64,000 bases of DNA. Origin: Diadema setosum. Taxonomy: Eukaryota; Echinodermata; Echinoidea; Diadematoida; Diadematidae. The stretch is taken from the NCBI GenBank assembly GCA_033980235.1, contig CM067067.1, positions 7,603,547 to 7,667,546 of the forward strand, in the 5' to 3' direction. This document shows positions 41,001 to 49,664 of this stretch, piece after piece (positions within the stretch are counted from its first letter, which is position 1; each line of letters begins with the position of its first letter). A program made the translations under genes and the position numbers. The notes beneath the pieces are model-generated. The model saw only the letters and a list, made by a program, of their open reading frames with translations, made no database searches and was not told where the DNA came from.

Positions 41001-44000
41001 ACATCATCTTCTGGAGGATTTTATTTGTTTGAACTATCAAATGGCAGTTCTACAAAATGTTGGCCTTTATGCACAATGAAGTGGCATCCTTCTCCTTGGG
41101 CAGGGTTTACATCTTCATCTCAAAACCTTGACATTTCATCCTGAGTTACTATACAAGGCAGGCAGCAATACTATACATGTAAATACGTACCTGCATTTTT
41201 TTTTTTTTTAATTCATTCCTTGATACAGTATAGACCAAGAGGGAAAAACAAAAGTGATGGTAGACTGCATGAGCATGACAAAAGAAGAAGAAATAAAAAC
41301 ACCCAAACATACTGGTAATCTCACATGTTTATCTTCACAGTCAATACAAACGTAACAAATTCATACATTGTAGTATACCAATGAATAACTGCTGAGTCAC
41401 CATATGACAAATGTGGATGTGCCATCACAGAAATGCCATACTTGTTATGAAAGAGTACAGAGTACCAAGTACTGCATAAGTCATATATTTAGCAAATTGT
41501 CTATTTTTTTTTTTTTTTTTTTTTGGCAAACAGGGACTTTGTGACAATTTTGCAAATGGTCAAATTAATGCCATGAACAGAGTGAATATTTTTGCATTTT
41601 TTTTACAAGTGTCATATCATCGATGTGTTTACAATGTTTGGTATTCTGGAATCCTTTTATATATTTCATTTTGCTGTTTATTTCAAATCATCACAAGAAT
41701 ATCACTTTATAATAGCCGGGTTCACACGTGCACCAATTAGCAGGATACAAATCTCGAGATTTGCATAGCGATCGTCATCCCGAGTTTTTTGCAAGTGTGG
41801 ACAGAAAAAACCTGAAAATTAGCGGGATAAGCATCGCGATGCTAATCCCAAGAAATCTTGCGCTGGTTCGTCAATTAGCGGGATAATTGGCTACGCGCTG
41901 GTACGTGTGAACGGTCGGAATTAGAATCTCAAGCTTTTATATCCCATCATGCAATGCGCACATCACAACAGTGAGGCCTCTGCGAAGAGGTCCTTCACCT
42001 CTTTGGAGCACAACAACAGCGCGCGAACCACACCACTGACGCGTAAAAGACAATGGACAAAGGTATGTGATAGAGAAGGGCGCTGTGCGACCCAGTTTGC
42101 AGGCTTTGCTGTTATCTCTATCGGCAATTAGCGGGATAATTCGGTACGTGTGGACGCTCACCAAATTAGCGGGATACCGATCGCGATCGCTATCCCGCTA
42201 ATTTGGTACGTGTGGACGCTCGCAAAATAACTCGGGATGTGCATCGCGATTGTCATCCCGCTATTTTGTACGTGTGAACCCGGCTATTGTGTGCAAGAAC
42301 TTTTCAGTTTTGAAAATTATGTCAAGCAGTGTTTCAGCTCAGAAAGAACATACAAATCTTATCACAAGGGAAGTGATAAAGACAGCAATTTTCACTAAAT
42401 ACATGTATCTGTACCCATATTGAAGTGGAATGTCCATCATTCTGCATCATGGCAAACATCACTAGTAGTTACAAGCAAATAGATACATCTAGGCACGAAG
42501 TGATTTAGCAATCCACTGACATGAGCAAATGAGTCATCTCGTCATACTCGTATGCAAAGTGATTCTCATAAATTATGTTGCAATGATCCCCCTAAAATGT
42601 CACCATAATCTAACTGTAACATATGCTTGCTTACCATGGGACAGAATACACAAACTGTAATGTATGTTTAGTGGTGCATAATATCATGTAGGGATCATCA
42701 CTAAATCTTTCATTTCTTTATTAATATTTTGTTTAAAGTGGAGTATTTATCCAGTTACTTTTCAAAGAAATCATTAAGGCATGGAAGTATGAGTGTTTTC
42801 TTGTCATGCAGTTGATGTTAGACACATAATCCAGTATTATTGATACTACTTGTGGCACAAAACCAACAAATATTTGAATCCGTTTTGTTCGTTACCACTG
42901 CAGTCTGACATGATCCACCTTTGACGAGCGAAGGCCACTGAGAGCTCAACTACCATACAATCCCTGTATAGGCCTTTATCACACCCCAGCAACTGTGCCA
43001 TACTGTCACACTCCTGCTCCACTAATGCGGACAACAGAACACTGATATGCATAGGCCTACCTACAGAAAGGACATTTCACCGATTGTCACACCTGATAAC
43101 ACATCAGGCTCATCACAGCATGTCAAACAGCTGATCATTCCCAGAACCTGTCATCAAGGACAAAATTGCATGTAGAACAAATGTCTGTTTCCCTCAGATA
43201 AAATGGCCAAGGTGCTACAAACCCACACATCCATCATAGGGATAGGCAACCCAAAGTGACTGTTGCACAAGTTACATTACAAATTGTATATTGTGGTAAG
43301 TTCAATATAAGAAGGCACTCATAAAAGAGAAATTGGACAGCTTTACAGGGCAGACAAGACATACTTTTCGTTTTATCCTGAAGTGCATCTAATTTCTAAT
43401 TTTAACTCATCTCCTTATCATGGTTAGAGCTTTCTTCCGTACAAAAATAATGACAACAACAAAATATTCTATTTTTACATGCATAACAGTGTACACAATG
43501 TACACTGTATAATGTGTGTACACGTAAAATGTACACACATTGTGTATGTCGCTCATTTCTCGGCTATCAGTCGTATCAAGTCATTTCACAAGTCAGTCAT
43601 ACTTGAGTAAATCCAGCAGATGTGCTACATGACTTAGAAAAGTGTAAAATAACAAACGACCAAATGCTAGTACACTTTTTTCAGCCAACATGAACCATAT
43701 CCCTAGATATCAATCAAATTTGTTCACTGCTGCAATATAGGTAACATGACATTTAACTACCCTGTAGGCCCTACTTGTAAATTTAGATTCCACATCTTAG
43801 ATATAAGCTTTTGGGATTCATATCTACAAATTCATACTACAAAGCAAAATCAAATCTTTGTGCTTCTATCCTTAAAAGATATGTATAGTAATCCCAGTAC
43901 TGACATGCTTCAGAGTATTAAAAGGCACTGCCATTAAACCAAGCATTTGGTAGGTCTGCTGCCTTCTACCTAATTTACCAAACTGTATTTAGTGGGCATG

Positions 44001-46748
44001 AATCTACACAATATCTTACATTACCCTGTAACAAATTCCTCCAAAATAAGCAAAGCTCTTCTCATTATTGATCCCTAACAATCACACAGGGCTAAATGAC
44101 ACCTTGATTCACAGGTTGTAAATTGTGACAATTGTGACAATGTGACATTGAAACCAAAATTTATGGGCCTAAGTACAATAAAAAAATCAAAAGTAGAGTC
44201 ATCTATACTCAAGCTGTGCATGACACAAACTTTTACTTAAATGCCATACAGTGTACCTATCAAGTGACTCTTTCACAGTTCAACTTCCTCCACTCAGAGT
44301 TGATTAAATTTTTACACGACCACTAAAAGCCTATACAGGCTACTAGTTGTGTACTAAACAGGGGGTTAATCTACCGGTACATAATTTCTAACTGAATAAA
44401 TGTTTGAATGTGTCTAAAAACTGGATAAATGGCAGAGAGCTTCATAATCTAGACTATGCCACTAATGTGAAGACATAAATTGTCAAGGTAGGTTTTGGTG
44501 CGGAGGCCAGGACATGAAGTTGAATATTTATCCTTCTACAGGGGGCATTTATGAAGCATTTAGTCCGACAAAGTTGTCGGACATATTTGCTCTCAGCTAA
44601 TCAGATGCAAGGATTTCTGTAGCTTGTAACAGTTTGTTAGAAAAATATCCGACCAAACGCTTCATGAAATGCTCCCCAGGTTCTCACTAATATACAGTGT
44701 ACAATGTACATGCACACAGTTGTACATTATATTGCATACATGTATGTAGTTTGCCTACATCATGTAGGCAAACTAGTACATGTACAAGTAATATAATCCA
44801 ATTTCATATTTTGTGGATTTAGTTGAACATTGAACATTTTGCTATTGTTTCGGGAATCTTTTTCTGGGTCATAGAATATTGCCAACCCCCAAAACAGCAT
44901 TAATTAGTAACCTGTCTGTGAGGTAATTTAACTACAATGTACTTGTAAACCAATAATGTGTGTGATATGTTCATGTTGTAATTTGTTGGTTGAGGAGGAA
45001 ACTGGTTAAATTAAATTACTGGACAACTGATGGGTCCACGCAAGAGACAAATATAAAGCAAAAGAAAATGTGAGACGTAAAATAATCAAGATACATCCAA
45101 CAAGGCTGAAGCAGACTCCATACGACAATCTTTTTCTTTAATTTAGAAACATCTTTCACTCAACCATTCAGAACCTGACTAAAATGTTGAATTGATATGA
45201 AAATCTGTTTCTAACCACTAAGCAAGAGGAAGAATCTGTTCAATATCTCATTACCAATAATGTGTGTACATGTATGTAATGCAAGGAGAAGAAGTAGACC
45301 CTTTACATTGTAAACAAACTGTAATACTGTAAAACATGATATATTCGCGGCATGAAATTTTCACGACTTGGAGCCGACGACCTTTTTCGCGGCATGAAAT
45401 TTTCGCAAGTTGCCTCTAGCATTCAATGCATATATAGATGTAGTGCAGACAAGAACTTTCACTTGCATTTTAATTTCGCGAAACTTCGCTCTCGCGAAAT
45501 TCACGAAATTAAAATGCACGTGAACATTCCTTGTTTTACAGTAGTCCTCTATGTCATGATGCATATGATACAGTCTCCACATCATGAAAACTTGATTTGA
45601 AATTTGAATGCTCTGTGAACTGTGAAACTGTCAGTCCGTTCTACAGGTGCATTTATATATTATTGTATCACGATCCTTAACCCGTTTGAGGAATTTTTTG
45701 GGGGAGGTAAACCCAACCATGTTTTCAAACATGCTTAGAAATGCCGATTTGAAACGGCATTCAAAGGGCGTTTGAGACCACGATCGCCACGTTTTTCTGC
45801 GGGTAGATAAACACAATGCCATTTTGACACACGTTTATATCTCTCAAGTCAAGGTCAACTCCCAGCTGTTTCCAGTTGTGGTTTCTATAATACCCATTAT
45901 TCAGTGTGTGAATGATAAGGCATGTTTGGTGATATGCAGTTGACCTTTACTTCCCGGGTCGAATGGTGCAAAGCAGCTGTGCAGTGACAACACTTGAATC
46001 GCAATTGTATGACTAAATAAACGCTGCATCCCAAAAATCGTGTTTCAAACCATGTTCACAAATACCATTCCAAATGCGTTTTAAAACATGATTCTCTCTC
46101 TCTCAAGTTAGATAAATGCAGCCTCTTATTTAATAGGCTATTACCGGTACTACATATAGAACTTGACAGGATCCACCACATGGTGACATGGGTCTATTAG
46201 CACTACCAGTAACAGTTAGACCAGGGAGACCAGTACCAGGGAGGTGAGCCATCTCCCTGGACCCTGGTTAGACCTAGTCACTACAGCTTAGTATCAGTAT
46301 CATATCACTCTCATCAGTCAGGATTTTGTGTCAATGTGGACAATATTCAAGACACATCCAATGTAATTTGTAAAAGTGTAAAAATTAGGTAAGACAGCAT
46401 GACATAAGGGCCAAGATACAGGCAAAGCCCTCCGCCCAGAAACATCAACGTGATCAACCTCGGCTGATGCAATTCACAGCCACAGCCACAGGAGCACCAT
46501 AAACCACTACGTTGTTCACGACGCGACTGAAGTCAATCACGGATTCACGATCGGGCGCGGTGTGTGTACTAGAGCATACACAGTACATGTATGCAGGCAC
46601 AGCAGACGCCTGCCCGCCTTGCTAAGTGCACAAACGTTCGGGAGATCTGCCCGTCCGGATTGTCGTAAACAGACGGATCAATGAATGAAAACACACAATC
46701 GCAACCAAACAAGCTCTCTCGCGCCAACTTACCAACCGCCGATTTCAT
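13030..46748 (-). CDS. ATOSA: atos homolog (FAM214-like), 5' part of gene, four exons
   Basis: Joins 46748-46733, 23466-23255, 14056-13842 and 13155-13030. The exons carry GT/AG boundaries in matching phase (5 codons+1 nt, to 76 codons, to 147+2, to 189+2). The product matches the N-terminus of vertebrate ATOSA/ATOSB in order: the ELALLILEGRKPE and VKGRTEGEHCPPA block, a short Cys-rich linker, IPVSVEVLLYPDCC, LEQWIIQ, then AVRSFLHFSQLSAWLS and the NIVYR end. The alignment to the vertebrate protein across the exon 2/3 junction needs no gap, so no exon is missing there. Atos proteins are nuclear transcriptional regulators; Drosophila Atossa promotes macrophage tissue invasion and metabolic gene expression. 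The central and C-terminal regions were not found between 1 and 13029. Whether this is the A or B paralogue cannot be told; invertebrates usually have one gene. Confidence 0.88.
13842..14056 (-). CDS. ATOSA: atos homolog exon 3
   Basis: 215 bp, from the acceptor TCTAATTACAG to the donor GTAAGG. It encodes CSQIESVNAYINFLCRNDIP, then VSVEVLLYPDCC, a variable Glu/Gly-rich stretch, and VVLEQWIIQVLPK. It enters in phase 0 and leaves with two bases of an Arg codon completed by exon 4. The vertebrate counterpart reads NLPIMVEMMLLPDCC in the same place. The RFX-like palindrome at 13952-13965 falls inside codons and need not be a site. Confidence 0.92.
15652..15668 (+). repeat. GA microsatellite
   Basis: Short (GA)n tract. 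Confidence 0.85.
16083..16136 (+). repeat. CA microsatellite
   Basis: About 27 uninterrupted CA units. Confidence 0.97.
16391..16602 (-). mobile_element. TACTGTA-family MITE
   Basis: Ends are TACCGTAAAA and TTTTACAGTA. The interior is rich in TTTCGCAAAA-type words, unusual CpG for this AT-rich DNA. It is the same element as 45325-45543 in opposite orientation: both share GGCCGTCGGCTCCAA or its reverse complement, with changes. Confidence 0.8.
17554..17579 (+). repeat. ATT microsatellite
   Basis: About eight TTA/ATT units. Confidence 0.95.
18099..18190. mobile_element. Short or deleted TACTGTA-family MITE
   Basis: TACCGTAAAA at the left and TTTTTCAGTA at the right enclose 72 bp that include TCGCAAAAATATCCAC. 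Confidence 0.55.
20816..20887 (+). repeat. CCCCCCT minisatellite (G-quadruplex capable on minus strand)
   Basis: About nine 7-bp units of C6T end in a longer C run. The minus strand reads GGGGGGA repeats, which strongly favours G-quadruplexes, with i-motifs on the plus strand. Confidence 0.95.
21590..21860 (+). repeat. Diverged TTATTCCGAA repeat
   Basis: Repeated GGTTNNTTATTCTGA and GGTTTGTTAATCC words every 30-45 bp. It ends near TTTGGGATTAA in the reverse sense, so it is a decayed fold-back copy of the element at 47318-48515. Confidence 0.6.
22956..22990 (+). repeat. Oligo-C/oligo-A junction
   Basis: Twelve C, then TCC, then twenty A. Confidence 0.9.
23255..23466 (-). CDS. ATOSA: atos homolog exon 2
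   Basis: 212 bp, from the acceptor TTTTTTGCAG to the donor GTAAGG. It encodes an acidic stretch (LDEESTDWEW), then an amphipathic segment and the family signature EGRKPEQSVKGRTEGEHCPP, then a Cys-containing tail. It starts with two bases of a split codon and ends on a codon boundary. GC content is clearly higher than in the surrounding intron. Confidence 0.92.
24190..24404. mobile_element. TACTGTA-family MITE
   Basis: CCTGTAAAAGTGG at the left is mirrored by CCACTTTTACAGTA at the right. The middle carries ATTACGCA words and is diverged from the other copies. Confidence 0.65.
25541..25565 (+). repeat. Oligo-C/oligo-A junction
   Basis: Ten C, TC, then thirteen A. Confidence 0.9.
25946..26000 (+). 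repeat. CA microsatellite
   Basis: About 27 CA units. Confidence 0.97.
26776..26793. mobile_element. 18-bp CAGGGAGGTG-family micro-insertion
   Basis: CAGGGATTCACCTCCCTG is flanked by CACACAC at 26769-26775 and 26794-26800. Because the flank is a simple CA word, the 7-bp repeat is weaker evidence here than at the other copies. Confidence 0.6.
28598..28775. mobile_element. MITE with CAGGGCTGCCAAC termini
   Basis: CAGGGCTGCCAACACT at the left is mirrored by AGAGTTGGCAGCCCTG at the right. ACATCA flanks both sides (28592-28597 and 28776-28781). The element is 178 bp and non-coding. The CAGGG start is typical of hAT-like elements, but the duplicated flank is 6 bp rather than 8. Confidence 0.85.
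29755..29782 (+). repeat. ATC/AGC trinucleotide repeat
   Basis: ATC units pass into CAG units. Confidence 0.85.
31355..31744. mobile_element. TTAA-flanked fold-back MITE, copy 2
   Basis: TTAAAGGGATGGTACAGT at the left is mirrored by ACTATACCATCCCTTTAA at the right, with TTAA flanks. It has the same internal GATATCTCAGCC and TTTCATCAAATAAACG words as copy 1 at 9343-9733. Confidence 0.85.
32872..33106. mobile_element. TACTGTA-family MITE, subfamily with GAGATGTTGTTTTCGCGAA
   Basis: It starts TACTGTATGAAGC and ends GCTTATAGAGTA. The interior matches the copy at 54478-54698, including ACAGATATTT and GAGATGTTGTTTTCGCGAA, with CpG decay. Confidence 0.8.
33829..33870 (+). repeat. Poly-C followed by TCC repeat
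   Basis: A run of 23 C followed by about six TCC units. Confidence 0.95.
34920..35482. mobile_element. TTAA-flanked MITE with AAAGGTAGGG termini
   Basis: TTAAAGGTAGGGGATACC at the left is mirrored by GGGATTCCCTACCTTTAA at the right, 563 bp apart, both ends being TTAA. No coding capacity was seen. Confidence 0.75.
37025..37050. mobile_element. 26-bp CAGGGAGGTG-family micro-insertion
   Basis: A perfect hairpin, CAGGGAGGTGG with its complement and an AAAC loop, is flanked by GTTGTAC at 37018-37024 and 37051-37057. It sits in a dispersed repeat whose other copy (around 61012) has no insertion. Confidence 0.85.
37058..37200 (+). repeat. Dispersed repeat, copy A
   Basis: It shares AATAAAGCCTAAAATATAA, CTCAATAAACC and TATAACTATTG in order with 61019-61148. 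The similarity also extends left of the micro-insertion at 37025. Confidence 0.8.
38409..39102. mobile_element. 694-bp CAGGGAGGTG-family element
   Basis: CAGGGAGGTGTTACAGAGA at the left and its imperfect reverse complement ending CACCTCCCTG at the right are flanked by GTTACAC at 38402-38408 and 39103-39109. The interior has no long frame and no transposase motif. It is the longest member of the family in the window. Confidence 0.8.
39887..40013 (+). repeat. Dispersed repeat pair, copy A
   Basis: TTGTCATGCAGTTGATGTT, TGGCACAAAACC and CTGCAGTCT recur in order at 42801-42907. Confidence 0.7.
41502..41524 (+). repeat. Poly-T run
   Basis: About 23 T. Confidence 0.9.
41711..42288. mobile_element. 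CpG-rich MITE with CCGGGTTCACACGT termini and internal palindromes
   Basis: AATAGCCGGGTTCACACGT at the left is mirrored almost perfectly at the right. Within are several units built as AATTAGCGGGATA, then a palindromic ATCGCGAT core, then ATCCCGCTAATT, so each unit can fold. Between units lies a different, CpG-dense stretch at about 41935-42095. Target duplication may be TA. No transposase. Confidence 0.85.
42801..42907 (+). repeat. Dispersed repeat pair, copy B
   Basis: Partner of 39887-40013. Confidence 0.7.
44542..44677. mobile_element. MITE with GGGGCATTTATGAAGC termini
   Basis: GGGGCATTTATGAAGCATTT at the left is mirrored by CGCTTCATGAAATGCTCCCC at the right, 136 bp in total. An inner GTCCGACAAAGTTGTCGGAC is itself a hairpin. 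Confidence 0.85.
45325..45543 (+). mobile_element. TACTGTA-family MITE
   Basis: TACTGTAAAACATG at the left and TTGTTTTACAGTA at the right. CpG is well kept (TTCGCGGCATGAAATTTTC twice), which suggests a younger copy than 16391-16602. Confidence 0.88.
46222..46266. mobile_element. 45-bp CAGGGAGGTG-family micro-insertion
   Basis: The insertion is flanked by GTTAGAC at 46215-46221 and 46267-46273. It contains an inner 23-bp palindrome (46237-46259) within outer CAGGG/CCCTG ends, so it looks nested or rearranged. Confidence 0.75.
46733..46748 (-). CDS. ATOSA: atos homolog coding exon 1 (start codon)
   Basis: Sixteen coding bases, ATG to the first base of codon 6, encode MKSAV and then the donor GTAAGT. 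The single overhanging G joins the AT that opens exon 2 to make GAT (Asp), giving MKSAVDFMNKAG. The exon lies in the only CpG-rich block of the region, which supports it as the first coding exon. An alternative start is the Met two codons after the junction in exon 2. The 5' UTR limit is not determined. Confidence 0.75.
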
Positions 46749-47000
46749 GATATTTCTGCCTGCACAACCTCAACAGCACGACGTCAATTTAGATCTACCT
46801 TCACTTTAAACAAACGCTCGCTTCTGAATATTAGGTGTTGATATAACGAGCGAATTCTGCCCATTTCTGACAAAGTGTCCCACTAATATTGCAACTGCTG
46901 TCTTCTCTCACCGACGAACAGCGAAGTTCTGTTGTGATTTCACGGATGATCATGTGACTACCAGCTGGCTAGTGAAAGGTCGTTATGAATATTCATTACG
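46749..47000 (-). promoter_or_regulatory. ATOSA: Promoter and 5' UTR region of the atos homolog
   Basis: CpG dinucleotides, scarce elsewhere, cluster from about 46490 to 46930 across the first coding exon. An E-box-like TCACATGA lies at about 46950 on the minus strand, and ATGAATATTCAT at about 46985. No TATA box was seen, so this looks like a dispersed, housekeeping-type start. The exact transcription start cannot be read from sequence. Confidence 0.5.
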
Positions 47001-47031
47001 TTGTACTCTATGGTTGCGAAGTTCGTTGCAG

Positions 47032-47059
47032 CAGGGAGGTGATTTGTCTCACCTCCCTG
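47032..47059. mobile_element. 28-bp CAGGGAGGTG-family micro-insertion near the atos promoter
   Basis: CAGGGAGGTGA and TCACCTCCCTG arms around a short loop are flanked by GTTGCAG at 47025-47031 and 47060-47066. It lies about 280 bp upstream of the atos start codon. Confidence 0.8.
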
Positions 47060-47673
47060 GTTGCAGGCATGCATGCTCTTGAAAACGCTTGGTTCATATT
47101 GATTTGTTAGTTTAGTTGGTTAAAAAGTAAATTAATGAATAAATCGATGTGTCACCTTCCTGGTTGTTTTGGTTTTTGAAAATACATGTATACACTAAAT
47201 GAGATCAAGTCAAGCAATTTATATGCATGATGTGATGGTGGGAAAAGTGAGTAATAAACTTCCATGACTTTGTACTGCTACATAGTGCTGCCTATTACTA
47301 TCGGATGTGTGAAAATGAAATATAGTTCGTTATTCCGAAAGGTTCATCAAATTCGAAAATGAAATATTCGTTATTTCGAAAGGCCGTAGGCCCTGATTCC
47401 GAGAAGAAATAAGTAAAAAGAGGTTCTCTTTCCCGAAGGTTCTGAAATATGGAAACAAAATAACAAGGGCTGCAATTCCGAAGGTGCGTCATACGGGCCT
47501 TATAAGCATTTCCGAATCAATGAACCTTCTTTCTGAGCAAATCGTTATTCCGAAAGTTCGTTTATCCGAAAATGTAATAAGAAAATATTATTGAAAAAAG
47601 TGTCGGCGGCCCCCCCCCCCACTTTTTTCTTGCACATACATAGGAATACATTGGATGTAGGCCTAACCACTTT

Positions 47674-47726
47674 GCCCCCCCCCCCCTTTTTGTTTGTTTG
47701 TTTGTTTGTTGTTGTTGTTGTTGTTT
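47674..47726 (+). repeat. Poly-C, GTTT and GTT repeats
   Basis: A C run is followed by TTTG units and then GTT units. Confidence 0.93.
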
Positions 47727-48163
47727 TACCCCGGAAGTGGCATCCGAAGTTGTACCAGAGCGATGCCGATGAAATCTTGAAGCGGGAGCGCGGGTAGGGC
47801 CTTTTTTCTTTGTTACTTTTGCTTGTCAGCTGAAGAAACCCGGAAGTGATCAGAACACCACAAGGTTGCGCTGAAGACTTTTTTGTTAGGCCTACTTGTT
47901 AGCCGGTGAAACCTGGAAGTGGCACCAGGGCTCCATTTCATTTGTTTTTTTAAAGAAAAAAAAAAGAAGGTTGGAATGGCAATTGTCATCGTAACAAAAA
48001 GAATCCAGCTTCCTGATTGGATGTTGCTATGGAAAGTTGTCACTCACATCTTTTATAAAACGGGGCCCAGAAGTTGCGCTGAAGCCCCTTTCTGTTTTTC
48101 GTTGGATTTCTGTTTGTTTGTTTCAGCTGATGAAACCGGAAATGGCACCAGAATTATAACCCC

Positions 48164-48204
48164 ACCCCCCCCCCCCCCCCCCGTCACACACACACACACA
48201 CACA
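48164..48204 (+). repeat. Poly-C and CA repeat
   Basis: About 18 C, then GT, then about ten CA units. Confidence 0.93.
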
Positions 48205-48925
48205 CTTTCCGGCCGTATATACGCAAGTTTCGTTATTCCGAAAATGGTGAAAATCGTACATATGAATTTTCGGAATTACAAACCTCATTTCGTTTTACGA
48301 GTAACAAACCTTTGGAATAACAAACATTTTCTTCTCCTCTTATATTCATCCTCCTCCTTCTTCTTTCATTTCGAACTATCGACCATTCAGGACATCGAAC
48401 TTTGTTCACTTTCGGAGTAAACGCGAATCTTCGGAACAACGAACCATATTTCATTTTCGTATTACCGTTAAAACGGGCATTCGGAATAATGAACCTAATT
48501 CGGAACACGACTGTAACCCTCAGTACTACGAGTATACAGTATGATTAAGGCACATACTTAATCCCTGAACACTTGTCAGAGTGTAGCAGGAAAAGAATCC
48601 TAAAACATTATTTCACAAACACATCACACGCTTATATCCACAAAACTGACATTACAGAAATTTTGTTGATAGACCCTATCTGACATGATAATGGAAGTGC
48701 AGGAGCTTTCTGAATCTGAATAAACGTCATAATGTTGATAACATTAATTTTAGATACAAACTAAGAAAATAATATTTGTTTTGCTCTCTTCTTGCAATAC
48801 TGGGTGATTCGTTTTTTCACCTGTATGGAGTGGGCGCCAAGCAGGCGTGACGTCTATACCTCTCTTCCTTTTTCTTTGCTCCTTCTCTTTTCTTCGAACA
48901 CAAAGTTTGAATGCAAAAACATCTC

Positions 48926-48953
48926 AACAACAACAACAACAACAACAACAACA
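48926..48953 (+). repeat. CAA microsatellite
   Basis: About nine CAA units. Confidence 0.95.
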
Positions 48954-49091
48954 GATTAAGACCAAGTTTCAATCTCAAATGTCTCAAGTTGATGAAAATA
49001 TCGGTCTTTGCATACTCTTCAGTTGTTCTTTGTTGTTTCTTATAAAGTAATTTTCTCTCTTTGGTACATTGTCGCGTCTTGCATGAGGCAT

Positions 49092-49146
49092 GTGTTTGTT
49101 TGTTTGTTTGTTTGTTTGTTTGTTTGTTTGTTTGTTTGTTTGTTTT
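49092..49146 (+). repeat. GTTT microsatellite
   Basis: About thirteen GTTT units ending in a T run and then a G run. Confidence 0.96.
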
Positions 49147-49640
49147 TTTGGGGGGGGGGGTGGGGATTTGAGCGTTTATACAGGCATTTGCCTGTTTTAC
49201 GCTTTTGCCGGATGGAAATAAACAATAACTGACTTGACTTAAGAAAAAAAAATCGTCATCACCCCATCTAATTTTAAATCAGATCGGGGAATTACGATTT
49301 CTATTTTTGTTTCAGACCGATATTATTATTTTGTGGAGACATGTGATTTTCATTTATTCATATATTTTTCTTCTCTTAATTCAAAATGTCTGTGAAATAT
49401 TCGCTGTCCTGTTGATTCTATTCTTATCAGTATTACCAAGGTCTACTCGACTGTATACAGTAGTTTGTTTGTGTGTTTGTTTAATTGTTTGTTTGTTTGT
49501 TTGCTTTTTAATCTATTTATACTACATAAAAGGGTGTAATATATTATTGCGACATTTTTACCAGTGCATTCACTGTGGTATAACCACAAAGAAAGTCAAA
49601 GCTAGCGCCTGACCCGAGTAACAGTGCCAGGCTGATAGTT

Positions 49641-49664
49641 CTTTTCTTCTTCTTCTTCTTCTTT
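49641..49664 (+). repeat. CTT microsatellite
   Basis: About seven TTC/CTT units. Confidence 0.9.

Larger units (their letters stand above)
23467..46732. other. ATOSA: atos homolog intron 1 (23 kb)
   Basis: 23266 bp between the exon 1 donor GTAAGT and the exon 2 acceptor. It is heavily colonised by MITEs of several families, including four members of the CAGGGAGGTG group. No nested coding gene was recognised. The only gene-like block is the CpG-rich stretch within the element at 41711-42288. Confidence 0.65.
47318..48515. repeat. Large TTATTCCGAA fold-back repeat
   Basis: The left arm (about 47318-47590) repeats GTTATTCCGAA in the plus sense. The right arm (about 48228-48515) carries mostly the reverse, TTCGGAATAAC. 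Between them lie microsatellites and a diverged repeat, with GAAACCCGGAAGTG at about 47730, 47840, 47911 and 48136 and GTTGCGCTGAAG at 47865 and 48074. Confidence 0.75.

Noticed and set aside
45690..46130. One transposon spanning GTTTGAAAC and AACATGTTTT words
   Set aside because: Both ends share AAACATG and GTTT words, but I could not define inverted termini or target duplications.
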